Origin: DASZVB01 sp035545855
Lineage (GTDB): Bacteria > Myxococcota_A > Polyangia > Polyangiales > Polyangiaceae
Assembly: GCA_035545855.1 (NCBI GenBank)
Contig: DASZXK010000157.1
Span: forward strand, 4,774-68,773
Direction: 5' to 3'
Length of the DNA stretch: 64,000 nt
The notes under the pieces were generated by a model. The model saw nothing but the letters and a program-made list of their open reading frames with translations, ran no database searches and was not told the origin of the DNA. The translations under genes and the position numbers were made by a program. Positions 16,969-25,677 of this stretch are shown in pieces (the first letter of the stretch is position 1; each line of letters begins with the position of its first letter).

Positions 16969-19742
16969 CCCAGCGCGTTCGCGCCTTGCTCGTCGTGGTC
17001 CTCGCGACGGCCGCCTCCCTCGCGCTCGCGGCGCTCCTCTTCACGAGGCTCGGCGCCGTTCCGCCCGCGGCGCTCGAGTGGAAGCGGGGAGGTTCGACGT
17101 TCACCCTCGCCGATCCGCGGCCGCTCGCGGTCCTCGGTCTCCTCCCCCTGCTCGCGCTCTCGCTCGTCCGCTCGCTATCGGACCTCCCGTGGCAGCAGCG
17201 CGTGCTCGCGATCCTGTTCCGCCTCGGGTTCCTCGCGACGATCGCCCTCGCCCTCGCGCGTCCCGCTCGGACCGCGGAGACACGGAAGGTGTGCACCGTG
17301 CTCCTCCTCGACGTGAGCGACTCCATCTCGGCGGAGGCGCTCGAAGACGCGAGGAAGAGTGCGCAGGCGCTCCTCGCGGCGAAGCCCCCGGACGACCTCG
17401 TGAAGCTCGTCACCTTCGCGAAGCGTCCGCGGCTCGTCCAGCTCGGGCAGGGTCCGGAGCTCCCCCCCGCTTCCGCCCTCCGCCACGACGCGACTCCGCC
17501 GGGCCCCGGCACCGGGGATCGCGCGTCGGCCGCGACGGACATCGGCGCCGCGCTGGATCTCGCCTACGCCGTGTTCCCGCCCGGATACCTGAAGCGTGTC
17601 GTCTTGCTCTCGGACGGCGTCGAGACGTCGGGAGACGTCCTCGCTGCCGCCGACCGCGCGCGGTCGTTCGGCGTCGAGGTCCATGCCGTGCCGTCCCGGC
17701 GCCCGCCTCCCGCGGAGGTCGCAATCCGGTCGCTCGGCGTCCCCGGGAAGGTGCAGATCGGCGAGCCCTTCGAGGTCACGGCCGACGTCTATTCGAGCCG
17801 GAAGACGAAGGCGCGGATCCGGCTCTATCAGGGCGAGGTCCTGAACGGCCTCGGCGGCGTGAAGGAAGTCGACCTGTCGCCGGGCTCGAACGACGTGCGG
17901 TTCTCGTCGGTCGTGCGCTTCGGCGGCAAGGTCACCTACGCGGCGGAGGTGGATCGGATGGCGGAGGACACCTTCGCGGCGAACAACCGCGTGACGGCGT
18001 CGCTGGACGTCCCGGGCCGTCCGGCGGTGCTGTACGTGGAGGGGCAGCCCCAGCGGGCGAACTACCTCTCGAGCGCGCTCGGCGCGCAGGAGTTCGACGT
18101 GGACGTCCGCGCCGCGACGGCGTTCCCGGGGTCCCTCGAGGAGCTCGAACGGTACGACTTCTTCATCCTCTCCGACGTCCCCGCGGAGCAGGTGTCGCTC
18201 TCGTCTCAGGCGCTCGTCGAGCGCTACGTCCGGGATCTCGGCGGCGGGTTCCTGTTCGCCGGAGGACCTGCCGGCTTCGGGCTCGGCGGCTGGGCACACT
18301 CGACGATCGAGCGAATCCTCCCCGTGCGCATGGACGCCGAGCACCGGAAGGACGCGCCGAGCGTCGCGATGACGCTCGTCATCGATCGTTCGGGTTCGAT
18401 GACGGGGCTTCCCCTGGAGATGGCGAAGGCCGCGTGCCGCGCGACGGTCGACACGCTCGAGGGAGACGATCTCATCGAGGTCGTCGCGTTCGACTCGAGC
18501 CCCATACGCTACGTGAAGATGCAGCCCGCGCGGTACCGGACGCGCATCGAGGCGGAGATCGCGCGGATCCAGCCCGGCGGCGGCACGGAGATCTTCTCCG
18601 CGCTCGACATGGCCTACCAGGACATGACCGTCGTCCAGGCGCGGCGAAAGCACGTCATCCTCCTCACGGACGGCCGCGCCGATTCGCAGGGCATCCGCGA
18701 TCTCGTGCAGGCGATGGTCGCCGAGTCCATGACGGTGACGACCGTCGGGCTCGGAGAGGGCGCCGACGCCGATTTCCTGCGGACCATCGCCGATACGGGC
18801 GGCGGCAGGTACCACCACGTGCCCGACCCGAACAGCTTGCCCCGGATCTTCACGCGGGAGACGGAGCTCGTCTCGCGTCAGGCCGCCGTGGAGGAGTGGT
18901 TCCCCGTCACCCAGACGAGCTCCGCCGACTTCCTGAACGGCGTCGCGATCCAGAGCGCGCCCTTCCTCCACGGGTACGTCGCGACGCAGATGCGGGAGCC
19001 CCCGGCGCAGCAGATCCTCGCGAGCGACAAGGACGAACCGATCCTCGCCCGCATGAGGGTCGGCCTCGGGTGGACGCTCGCGTGGACGAGCGACGTGAAG
19101 AACCAGTGGGCGACGGACTGGCTCCGCTGGTCCGGGTTCTCGAAATTCTGGGGCCAGCTCGTCCGGGAGCACATGCGGAAGAAGCACCGCCGCGAGCTCG
19201 ACATGCGGACGGAGATGGAAGACGGCCGGGTCCGCGCCATCGTGGACGCCTTCACCGCGGACGAGCGCTTCGAGGACGGCCTGGAGAGCAAGCTGACCGT
19301 GACCGGTCCCGAGCCGAAGGGAAAGCGCATGGACGTCCCGATGCGACAGACGGCGCCCGGTCGCTACGAAGCGGATTTCCGGCTGCCGGACTACGGCGCG
19401 TTCCTCCTCGAAGCCGAGCACTCGCGTGTCGGCGACGACGGCGCGCTCCATCCGACGGGCGTCTCTTACGCGGAGGTCGAGAACCCGTATCCGCGCGAGT
19501 ATTCCGCGTTCGAGCCCGACGTCGCGCGCCTCGGACGCCTGGTGGCGGCGACGGGCGGCGTCCTGGATCCCGCGCCGCCCGTCGTGTTCGATCCGAAAAA
19601 CGAGAAGATCGTCTACCGGGAGCCGCTCTTCGGCCGCGCTCTCTCGGCGGCGCTCCTGGTGTTCCTGCTCGACCTGCTCGTTCGCCGCGTCCGGATCTTC
19701 GACCGGAAGTTCGTCGCGAAGCCCCGGAAGCGGGCGGCGTGA
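16965..19742 (+). CDS. Large membrane protein with two VWA domains (glutamine amidotransferase-like insert)
   Basis: 925 residues from TTG 16965, whose start overlaps the previous stop (TTGA); GGAGG at 16952-16956 is eight bases upstream and supports it. Two or three N-terminal membrane segments precede a first VWA domain with D-V-S-D-S at 116-120; a beta-sandwich; a class I amidotransferase-like segment ('VLYVEGQPQRANYLSSAL' ... 'GGGFLFAGGPAGFGLGGW') and a second VWA with perfect MIDAS D-R-S-G-S at 474-478 (LTDGRAD and 'TVGLGEGAD' follow). A C-terminal membrane helix (about 890-905) ends the protein. No catalytic Cys-His pair is evident in the amidotransferase-like part. Last gene of the cluster. 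Confidence 0.85.
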   Translation: MTQRVRALLVVVLATAASLALAALLFTRLGAVPPAALEWKRGGSTFTLADPRPLAVLGLLPLLALSLVRSLSDLPWQQRVLAILFRLGFLATIALALARPARTAETRKVCTVLLLDVSDSISAEALEDARKSAQALLAAKPPDDLVKLVTFAKRPRLVQLGQGPELPPASALRHDATPPGPGTGDRASAATDIGAALDLAYAVFPPGYLKRVVLLSDGVETSGDVLAAADRARSFGVEVHAVPSRRPPPAEVAIRSLGVPGKVQIGEPFEVTADVYSSRKTKARIRLYQGEVLNGLGGVKEVDLSPGSNDVRFSSVVRFGGKVTYAAEVDRMAEDTFAANNRVTASLDVPGRPAVLYVEGQPQRANYLSSALGAQEFDVDVRAATAFPGSLEELERYDFFILSDVPAEQVSLSSQALVERYVRDLGGGFLFAGGPAGFGLGGWAHSTIERILPVRMDAEHRKDAPSVAMTLVIDRSGSMTGLPLEMAKAACRATVDTLEGDDLIEVVAFDSSPIRYVKMQPARYRTRIEAEIARIQPGGGTEIFSALDMAYQDMTVVQARRKHVILLTDGRADSQGIRDLVQAMVAESMTVTTVGLGEGADADFLRTIADTGGGRYHHVPDPNSLPRIFTRETELVSRQAAVEEWFPVTQTSSADFLNGVAIQSAPFLHGYVATQMREPPAQQILASDKDEPILARMRVGLGWTLAWTSDVKNQWATDWLRWSGFSKFWGQLVREHMRKKHRRELDMRTEMEDGRVRAIVDAFTADERFEDGLESKLTVTGPEPKGKRMDVPMRQTAPGRYEADFRLPDYGAFLLEAEHSRVGDDGALHPTGVSYAEVENPYPREYSAFEPDVARLGRLVAATGGVLDPAPPVVFDPKNEKIVYREPLFGRALSAALLVFLLDLLVRRVRIFDRKFVAKPRKRAA

Positions 19743-19748
19743 GCCCGG

Positions 19749-20867
19749 CTACTTCGCCGGGACCTCACCGCACCGGGTGGGCGAGCATTTCTCGTTCGCG
19801 CACACCTTGCTGAGGCATTCCTCGTCCGTCGTGCACGCCGCGCCGTCGTCCTGGATCGCCTTGCAGGTACCGGCGACGCACGTCGTGGTGTTCGAGCAGA
19901 GATCCTTCGTCTTGTCCGTCTCCGCGTGAGCGGCGCAGGCGTCGCCGTCGCCGGGAAGAGCGGTGCACTTTCCGTCGAGCGTGTTCGGCGTGAGCTTGCA
20001 GTACTGCCCCTCGGGGCAAGACTCCGGGAACGCGACGTGGCAGTCCGAGCCGGTCGCGGCCTTCTCGCACTTCCAGGTGATGGCGCCCGCCTGGTCGACG
20101 GACAGCGCCGCGCACACCAGCCCCTCCGCGCAGAGCACGGATGCCGTCGGATCGCACGGCGCGCCGTCCTCCGCGGCGAAGGCGGACGTGATCGTCTCGC
20201 ACTGGCCGGCCTTCGTGTCCGACGCTCCAGCGCAGATCAGACCGCCGCCGCACGCACCGGCGTGGTCCGGACCCTCGCAAGCGTCGTCCTTCTTCCCGGC
20301 GTTCGTGCACACCTTCGTCGAATCCGGGCAGACCATGCCGCTCTTGCACTCGTCGTCGTCCGTGCAGGCCGACCCTTCGCCGAGGAGCGCGGCGCACTTT
20401 CCGGGACACGTCGAGGACTCGTCGCAGAAGTCTCCCGGGGTGCACTCGGCGTTCATCGTGCAATCGCCACCCGTCGCGACGGTGCCGGTGATGACGCCCG
20501 GGCAGAGGTCGGAAAGCCGCGTCGAGATGACGTCGCACGCGGCCGCCTTCACCGCGGAGAGGCACGCCGCTACCCGGGTGCCGTCGTACTTCACGCGTCC
20601 GTCGTCGATCGCCGTCTGCAGGAGCGAGAACTCGCCTTGCTGGAGGGATTCGATCTGGCTCGTCTTGCAGTCCTTCCCCTTCAGGAAGGAAGCGAGGAGC
20701 GGTCCGAAGCACGGATCGACCGCGTCGCAGAGCGCGCCCGCGAGCTGGTCGGGAAGGTCCGCGAGGGCGACGCCGCCGGGGGACGAGCTCGAGTCGTTCC
20801 CGCCGCACGCGGCGACGATCAGTGGGACGGTCAACGAAAGCCCGAGAGCGCGGCGAAGAAAATCCAT
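19749..20867 (-). CDS. Cys-rich lipoprotein (Dickkopf-like Cys pattern)
   Basis: 372 residues from ATG 20867. Signal peptide MDFLRRALGLSLTVPLIVAAC ends in a lipobox (V-A-A-C), so it should be lipid-anchored. The mature part begins with a Ser/Asn linker and a helical segment, then about 230 residues with regularly spaced cysteines in 'GxxCxxxxECxxGxxC' units (for example C-T-D-D-D-E-C-K-S-G-M-V-C), a pattern common among secreted myxobacterial lipoproteins. Probably many disulfides; function unknown. It is convergent with the VWA gene (six bases between stops) and divergent from the glutamate-cysteine ligase gene. Confidence 0.82.
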   Translation of the reverse strand: MDFLRRALGLSLTVPLIVAACGGNDSSSSPGGVALADLPDQLAGALCDAVDPCFGPLLASFLKGKDCKTSQIESLQQGEFSLLQTAIDDGRVKYDGTRVAACLSAVKAAACDVISTRLSDLCPGVITGTVATGGDCTMNAECTPGDFCDESSTCPGKCAALLGEGSACTDDDECKSGMVCPDSTKVCTNAGKKDDACEGPDHAGACGGGLICAGASDTKAGQCETITSAFAAEDGAPCDPTASVLCAEGLVCAALSVDQAGAITWKCEKAATGSDCHVAFPESCPEGQYCKLTPNTLDGKCTALPGDGDACAAHAETDKTKDLCSNTTTCVAGTCKAIQDDGAACTTDEECLSKVCANEKCSPTRCGEVPAK

Positions 20868-21005
20868 GACCGAAGAATGTACTCTCGACCTCTCTCCCGG
20901 GGAAACGGGCAAAAACGACGGTGATTCCGCGACCCTCGGCAAAACGCGCTCGTTTTCGGATAGAACTTGCGGCCCCGCTTCCGGGCCCCAGAAGCAGCTC
21001 TTCCG

Positions 21006-22373
21006 ATGATGAAGTCCACCGCCGACGACGAACGCGCGCTCGTGAAGCGTTCGGAACTGTCCCAGCTCTTTCATCAGTCGGAGAAGCCCCGGGAAGCATT
21101 CCGGATCGGCGGGGAGGCTGAGAAGATCGGCGTCCACGCCCCCGGAGGGACGCCCCTCGCGTACGAGGGGTCGAAGGGCGTCGAGCGCTTGTTCTCCTAC
21201 CTCGTCTCCGAGCGTGGCTGGCATCCGGAGCGGGAGACGGAAAGCGGGCCGATCATCGCGCTGACTCGCGGCGCGGCTTCCATCACCCTCGAGCCCGGGG
21301 CGCAGTTCGAGCTGTCCGGCGCCCCTCACGAAGACGTCCACGCCGTGGATCGGGAGATGCGCGAGCACCTCGTGGAGCTCCAGGAAGTCTCGCGGGAGAT
21401 CGGGCTCACGTGGCTCGGCGTCGGTTTCCATCCGATCGCGACGCAGGCCGATCTGCCCTGGGTCCCGAAGAGACGGTACTCGGTGATGAAGCGCTACCTG
21501 CCGGAGCGCGGAGCCCGAGGGCTGGACATGATGCGTCGCACCGCGACGGTCCAGGCGAACTTCGACTACTCGAGCGAGGCCGACGCGATGAAGAAGGTCG
21601 TCGTGCTGTCGAAGCTCGCGCCGATCATCCACGCGATGACCGCGAACTCGCCGTTCTACGAGGGTCGCGTCTCCGAGCGGAAGAGCGAACGGGGAGACGT
21701 GTGGCTCCACATGGACCCTTCGAGGTCCGGGCTCGTCCCCGCGGTCGCGGGCAAGAAGAACCCGACGTACGAGGACTACGTCGAGTGGGCGCTCGACGCG
21801 GGGATGTTCCTCTTTCGCCGGGGGGACACGTTCGTCCTGAACACGGGGCAGACGTTCCGGGACTTCCTCGCGAACGGGTTCGAGGGCCACCGCGCGACGT
21901 TCTCGGACTGGCAGCTCCACGTGAACACGCTGTTCCCGGAGGCGCGCCTCAAGCGAACGATCGAGATGCGCGCGTGCGACATGCTCCCGGAGCGCCTCCT
22001 CGGCTCCGTCCCCGCGCTCCTCACGGGCATCGTCTACGACGAGACGAGTCTGGATCTCGCCGCCGAACTCGCCGAGACGCTGTCCGTCGCGGATCTCGAG
22101 GCGGCACGGCCGTCGCTCGTCACGCGCGGCCTTCGTGCGAACGTCGGGAGCACGTCCGCGCAGAGCCTCGCCCTTCGCGTCCTCGAGATCGCGGAAGCCG
22201 GCCTCCGCCGCCGCGCGAAGACGGACGCGAGCGGCCGCGACGAAACCGTCTTCCTCGCGCCCCTCGCCGAGATCGTCCAACGCGGCGAGTGTCCCGCCGA
22301 CGAACTGACGCGCGGCCTGTCCCCCGGCGCGCGGGTCCCGGCCGACGACCTGATCCGTCGAACGCACATCTAG
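21006..22373 (+). CDS. gshA: Glutamate-cysteine ligase, plant/alphaproteobacterial (GCS2) type
   Basis: 455 residues. The order 'RIGGEAEKIGVH', 'ITLEPGAQFELSGAP', 'LTWLGVGFHP', 'TATVQANFDYSSEADAMKK', 'ANSPFYEGR' and 'FPEARLKRTIEMRACD' matches the plant-type glutamate-cysteine ligase, distinct from the E. coli type. It ligates glutamate and cysteine using ATP, the first and limiting step of glutathione synthesis, in the cytoplasm. Start chosen at ATG 21006 (ATG 21009 also possible). No glutathione synthetase gene is adjacent. EgtA of ergothioneine synthesis belongs to the same superfamily, but the motifs fit GshA better. Confidence 0.88.
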   Translation: MMKSTADDERALVKRSELSQLFHQSEKPREAFRIGGEAEKIGVHAPGGTPLAYEGSKGVERLFSYLVSERGWHPERETESGPIIALTRGAASITLEPGAQFELSGAPHEDVHAVDREMREHLVELQEVSREIGLTWLGVGFHPIATQADLPWVPKRRYSVMKRYLPERGARGLDMMRRTATVQANFDYSSEADAMKKVVVLSKLAPIIHAMTANSPFYEGRVSERKSERGDVWLHMDPSRSGLVPAVAGKKNPTYEDYVEWALDAGMFLFRRGDTFVLNTGQTFRDFLANGFEGHRATFSDWQLHVNTLFPEARLKRTIEMRACDMLPERLLGSVPALLTGIVYDETSLDLAAELAETLSVADLEAARPSLVTRGLRANVGSTSAQSLALRVLEIAEAGLRRRAKTDASGRDETVFLAPLAEIVQRGECPADELTRGLSPGARVPADDLIRRTHI

Positions 22374-22418
22374 CCGCCTGATCGGTCACGGTGCCGTGGG
22401 GGGATACTCCTCACTGGA

Positions 22419-22436
22419 TGGTTTGCATACAAACCA
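22419..22436. promoter_or_regulatory. Perfect inverted repeat, candidate operator
   Basis: TGGTTTGCATACAAACCA has 7-base arms around a CATA centre. Size and symmetry suit a dimeric TetR- or GntR-type repressor. It lies 46 bases after gshA and 342 before the dehydrogenase start. There is no U-run, so a terminator is less likely. Confidence 0.4.
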
Positions 22437-22481
22437 AAGTGACGAGACCCGCGATTCACCGTCAGCGAGCGAAGCTCGCTC

Positions 22482-22614
22482 GCCCTCCGCTCGCGCCGTC
22501 GCCCTCCGCTCGCGCCGTCGCCCTCCGCTCGCGCCGTCGCCCTCCGCTCGCGCCGTCGCCCTCCGCTCGCGCCGTCGCCCTCCGCTCGCGCCGTCGCCCT
22601 CCGCTCGCGCCGTC
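22482..22614. repeat. Seven perfect tandem copies of a 19-bp unit
   Basis: Unit GCCCTCCGCTCGCGCCGTC repeats seven times without a mismatch, followed by a degenerate eighth copy up to about 22,630. Because 19 is not a multiple of three, the frames translate into each other and stay open on both strands, which creates spurious reading frames. Confidence 0.95.
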
Positions 22615-22676
22615 GCCGTGCGCTCGCGCGGGTGATAGCGGTATTCCCTCGTCTTTCCGACGTTTCCCGCGATGGA

Positions 22677-22705
22677 TTGGCCGGTCCAATTATTTCGTGT
22701 ACGAA
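22677..22705 (+). promoter_or_regulatory. Candidate promoter of the acyl-CoA dehydrogenase gene
   Basis: TTGGCC at 22,677-22,682 and TACGAA at 22,700-22,705, spaced by 17 bases, lie in the only AT-rich part of the region, 73 bases before the ATG. The -10 match is weak. Confidence 0.35.
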
Positions 22706-22777
22706 TATTCGCTGCCCAAAGCACCCGGGCGGAGAGCCCCGGACGGCGCCTCCGACCCGCACAGGGAGAGTCGAGTC

Positions 22778-23947
22778 ATGTGGAACCCGTACACCGAAGA
22801 GCACCAGGCGTTTCGAGAGACGGTCCGTAAGTTCGCGGAGAACGATCTCTTTCCGTACGCGGACGAGTGGGAAGAAGCGAAGGACTTTCCGAACCACGTG
22901 TTCAAGCGCGCGGGCGAGCTCGGGATCCTCGGCGCGCACTACAAGGAGGAGTTCGGCGGCTCGGGCGGGGACTACTGGTTCTCCGTCGCCAAGGCGGAGG
23001 AGCTCCCCCGCGGTGGAAGCGGCGGCGTCGCGATGGCGCTCCTCGTTCAGAGCGACATGGCGACTCCCGTCATCGGCGATCTCGGCACGAAGGAGCAGAT
23101 CGCGGAGTTTCTGACGCCCGCGATCAAGGGCGAAAAGATCGCCGCACTCGGCGTCTCGGAGCCCGGCGCCGGCAGCGACGTCGCCGGCATCCGCACCGTG
23201 GCGCGGAAGGACGGGGGCGACTGGGTCATCAACGGTCAGAAGACGTTCATCACGAACGGCGCGCGCGCCGACTTCGTGACGCTCCTCGCGAAGACGGACC
23301 TCAGCGGCGGGGCCCACGGTTGCTCCTTCTTCCTGGTTCCGACGAAGACGAAGGGCTTCAACGTCAGCAAGAAGCTGAAGAAGATCGGAAATCACGCCTC
23401 CGATACCGCGGAACTCTTCTTCGAGGACATGCGGATCCCGGGGAGCTACCTCCTCGGCGAGGAGAACATGGGGTTCATGTACCTGATGCAGAACTTCCAG
23501 TCGGAGCGGCTCATCGCGTGCGCGAGCTCCATCGCCGGCGCTGAGTACGCGCTCGCGATCGCCAGGAACTACGGCGAACAGCGCGTCGCCTTCGGCAAAC
23601 CGATCATCAAGCGCGAGCTCTGGCAGCACAAGTTCGTCGACCTCTACACGAAGGTCGAGATGGCGAAGGCGTTCGTCTACAAGGTCGTCGACGCCTACAA
23701 CGAGGACAAGTACGTGAAGGGCGGCCAGCTCTCCATGGAGACGGTGAAGCTCATCAGCATGACCAAGGTCGCCGTCGGGGACATCGTCTCCGAGGTGATG
23801 GACACGTGTCTCCAGTTCCACGGCGGCTGGGGCTACATCGAGGAGTACCGCATCGCCCGTGCGTGGCGGGACTCGCGCCTCTTCCGCATCGGCGGCGGCA
23901 CGACGGAGACGATGCGGTACTACATCGCGAAGCTCATGGGCATGTGA
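22778..23947 (+). CDS. Acyl-CoA dehydrogenase
   Basis: 389 residues from ATG 22778. Family motifs are clear: 'GVSEPGAGSDVAGIRT' (FAD/substrate), 'INGQKTFITNGARADF', 'YGEQRVAFGKPI' and the C-terminal 'LQFHGGWGYIEEYRIARAWRDSRLFRIGGGTTETMR'-type block. The enzyme oxidises acyl-CoA to enoyl-CoA with FAD and passes electrons to ETF. In medium-chain enzymes the base is Glu in 'EGT' near the C-terminus; here that is GGT, while a Glu in 'FQSERLIA' matches the catalytic Glu of isovaleryl- and long-chain enzymes. The substrate is therefore more likely branched or long chain. No ETF or hydratase gene adjoins. Confidence 0.92.
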   Translation: MWNPYTEEHQAFRETVRKFAENDLFPYADEWEEAKDFPNHVFKRAGELGILGAHYKEEFGGSGGDYWFSVAKAEELPRGGSGGVAMALLVQSDMATPVIGDLGTKEQIAEFLTPAIKGEKIAALGVSEPGAGSDVAGIRTVARKDGGDWVINGQKTFITNGARADFVTLLAKTDLSGGAHGCSFFLVPTKTKGFNVSKKLKKIGNHASDTAELFFEDMRIPGSYLLGEENMGFMYLMQNFQSERLIACASSIAGAEYALAIARNYGEQRVAFGKPIIKRELWQHKFVDLYTKVEMAKAFVYKVVDAYNEDKYVKGGQLSMETVKLISMTKVAVGDIVSEVMDTCLQFHGGWGYIEEYRIARAWRDSRLFRIGGGTTETMRYYIAKLMGM

Positions 23948-24150
23948 GCGTTCGGCGCCCGCGCAGGATCGGGTTGCCACGGTTGCCCGAGCCTCGATCG
24001 GTGCCACACCGACCCTGCACGGCGGCTCGTCACGACCGATGCTCTGGAGGGGGACGCTGGGCCCCGGGTCCGTCGCCCGGATCTTGACTATCGATCTTCC
24101 GGGGAGAGGGACGCTACGAGAGGAGTCTACGTTCCACGTCGGGGGACCTC

Positions 24151-25551
24151 ATGTGGCGCTTCTTCTTGGATTCCTGGCACAGCGTCTGGGATGGCTCTGC
24201 CCCGCTCGGGGATCGCGTGCGCGGCATCACGTTCGTGCTGCTCGTCCTCTCGCTGCTCGCGTTCTTCGTCGGTGGAATCGCGGACCGCGCGCGGGACTGG
24301 AACCCCGAGGAAGAGCGGCGCGACGGCGCGAGCGAGTGGAAGGTCCGGCTTCTCCGGGTGCAGCACCTGCTCCGCGGCGCGGCCGTCCCGTTTTTTCCGC
24401 TGGCGGAGTATCTCCCGGTCACGTCGGGCGCGTCGGTCATCGCCTCGCTCTTGCTCGGTCTTCTCGCGCTCGACCGGGAGCTCCGATGGGCGGCCGCGGC
24501 GGCGGCCGTGCCAGCGCTGCTCGTCCTGCTCCAGTACGTCTACCTGTGGGCGCACATACCTGGAGAAGAGGAGGAGCCGAAGAGCACCCACGCCTCCGAC
24601 GACATCAAGGACCCGGACATCCAGGCTGCGCGGGCCCGCAAGGCCGTCGAAGCAGCCTACGGAGCGCGGACCCTCTTCATCCGCTACGGATTTCCCGCGA
24701 TCGTGCTCCTCATCGAGGGCCTCGTGCTCGTCTTCGCACTGGTGAGACCGACGAGCTTCCTCGGTTTCAAGCGCTGGGAGGTCGCGTACGGCGCTCAGTT
24801 CGGCGCGCTCGGCGCGTACGTGTGGGCCACGCTCGAGCTCGGTCGCCGAAGCTTTCGTCGGGACGTGACGAGCGGGATCGCTCTCTGGTGCGTCGTCACG
24901 CTCGCCGTCGGACCGCTGCTCGCCGCGTCCCTCGCGCTGTTCTTCACGCCCAAGCCGAAGGACGGGGACGCGTGGCAGCTCGCAGTCGTCTTCTTCTATG
25001 CCGGGTACGCGCCACGCACGGTGCTCGCCGCCATCACGTCGGCAGCCTCCCAGCTCCTTCGCGTGGGAACGCCCGCGGCCGTGGAGATGCGGACGACCCC
25101 ACTCACCAAGATCCGCGGCATCAATCTCCAGATTCAGGACCGCCTCGCGGAGGAAGGCGTCGACAACGTCGAGACGCTCGCGACGGTCGAGCCCATCCGC
25201 CTCCACCGGGATACGAGCTTCGACCTTCGCACCATCCTCTGGTGGATCGACGAAGCGCTTCTCGTGATGTACGTGCCCCAGCGCTTCCAGTTGCTGGAAG
25301 AACAAGGCATCACGGGCGCGATCGACCTAGCGGACCTGGCTTCACCGACCGGGCCCACCAATGCGATCGATGCGATCGCGAAGCACGCGAACATGACCAG
25401 CGAGGAGTTCCAGGCGCTCGCTCGCCGCGTACGCATGGACCGCCACGTCAACTACGTCTGGTGGCTCTACAATCGGTACGGAGCGAACGGTTCCCGTCCG
25501 TCGGGCGACGGCGCCGCGAGCCGGGCTCCGAGAGACGGCGGTTCGTCCTGA
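24151..25551 (+). CDS. Multispanning membrane protein with C-terminal soluble domain, unknown function
   Basis: 466 residues from ATG 24151 with a GGGGGA ribosome binding site. About seven hydrophobic segments fill residues 25-300, with a charged loop (EEEEPKSTHASDDIKDPD) near 135-150. The last 160 residues are soluble and helical: 'LTKIRGINLQIQDRLAEEGVDNVETLATVEP' resembles a helix-hairpin-helix-like (SAM/HhH) repeat used in fold prediction of 'establishing a chain' domains, and a second similar unit follows at 'LEEQGITGAIDLADLA'. No enzyme motif. The preceding 203 bases contain no gene. Confidence 0.65.
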   Translation: MWRFFLDSWHSVWDGSAPLGDRVRGITFVLLVLSLLAFFVGGIADRARDWNPEEERRDGASEWKVRLLRVQHLLRGAAVPFFPLAEYLPVTSGASVIASLLLGLLALDRELRWAAAAAAVPALLVLLQYVYLWAHIPGEEEEPKSTHASDDIKDPDIQAARARKAVEAAYGARTLFIRYGFPAIVLLIEGLVLVFALVRPTSFLGFKRWEVAYGAQFGALGAYVWATLELGRRSFRRDVTSGIALWCVVTLAVGPLLAASLALFFTPKPKDGDAWQLAVVFFYAGYAPRTVLAAITSAASQLLRVGTPAAVEMRTTPLTKIRGINLQIQDRLAEEGVDNVETLATVEPIRLHRDTSFDLRTILWWIDEALLVMYVPQRFQLLEEQGITGAIDLADLASPTGPTNAIDAIAKHANMTSEEFQALARRVRMDRHVNYVWWLYNRYGANGSRPSGDGAASRAPRDGGSS

Positions 25552-25677
25552 TTCCGGCCTCGCCGAGCCCGAATCGTCGAAGAAGTTCCGGCCCTCGAGC
25601 ACGCCGTCGTGGTCCCGCGAAATCCTCGGCCCCCGCCGCGGCGCTCGGCCCCCGGAGCCGACGCCGCTCAGTCGGCG

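Larger units (their letters stand above)
22374..22777. other. 404-bp intergenic region with palindrome, tandem repeat and AT-rich promoter-like stretch
   Basis: No convincing gene: frames through it translate only the repeat. It holds, in order, a perfect inverted repeat (22,419), seven 19-bp direct repeats (22,482-22,614), a local AT-rich stretch around 22,685-22,710 that stands out in this GC-rich DNA, and the leader of the acyl-CoA dehydrogenase gene. The last three are listed separately. Confidence 0.7.

Noticed and set aside
22391..22777. N-terminal extension of the acyl-CoA dehydrogenase frame through the 19-bp repeat
   Set aside because: Only translates the tandem repeat; family proteins start at or near the ATG at 22,778.
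23948..24150. Possible tRNA in the gap before the membrane protein gene
   Set aside because: No T-arm GGTTCGA consensus or cloverleaf pairing could be found by eye.
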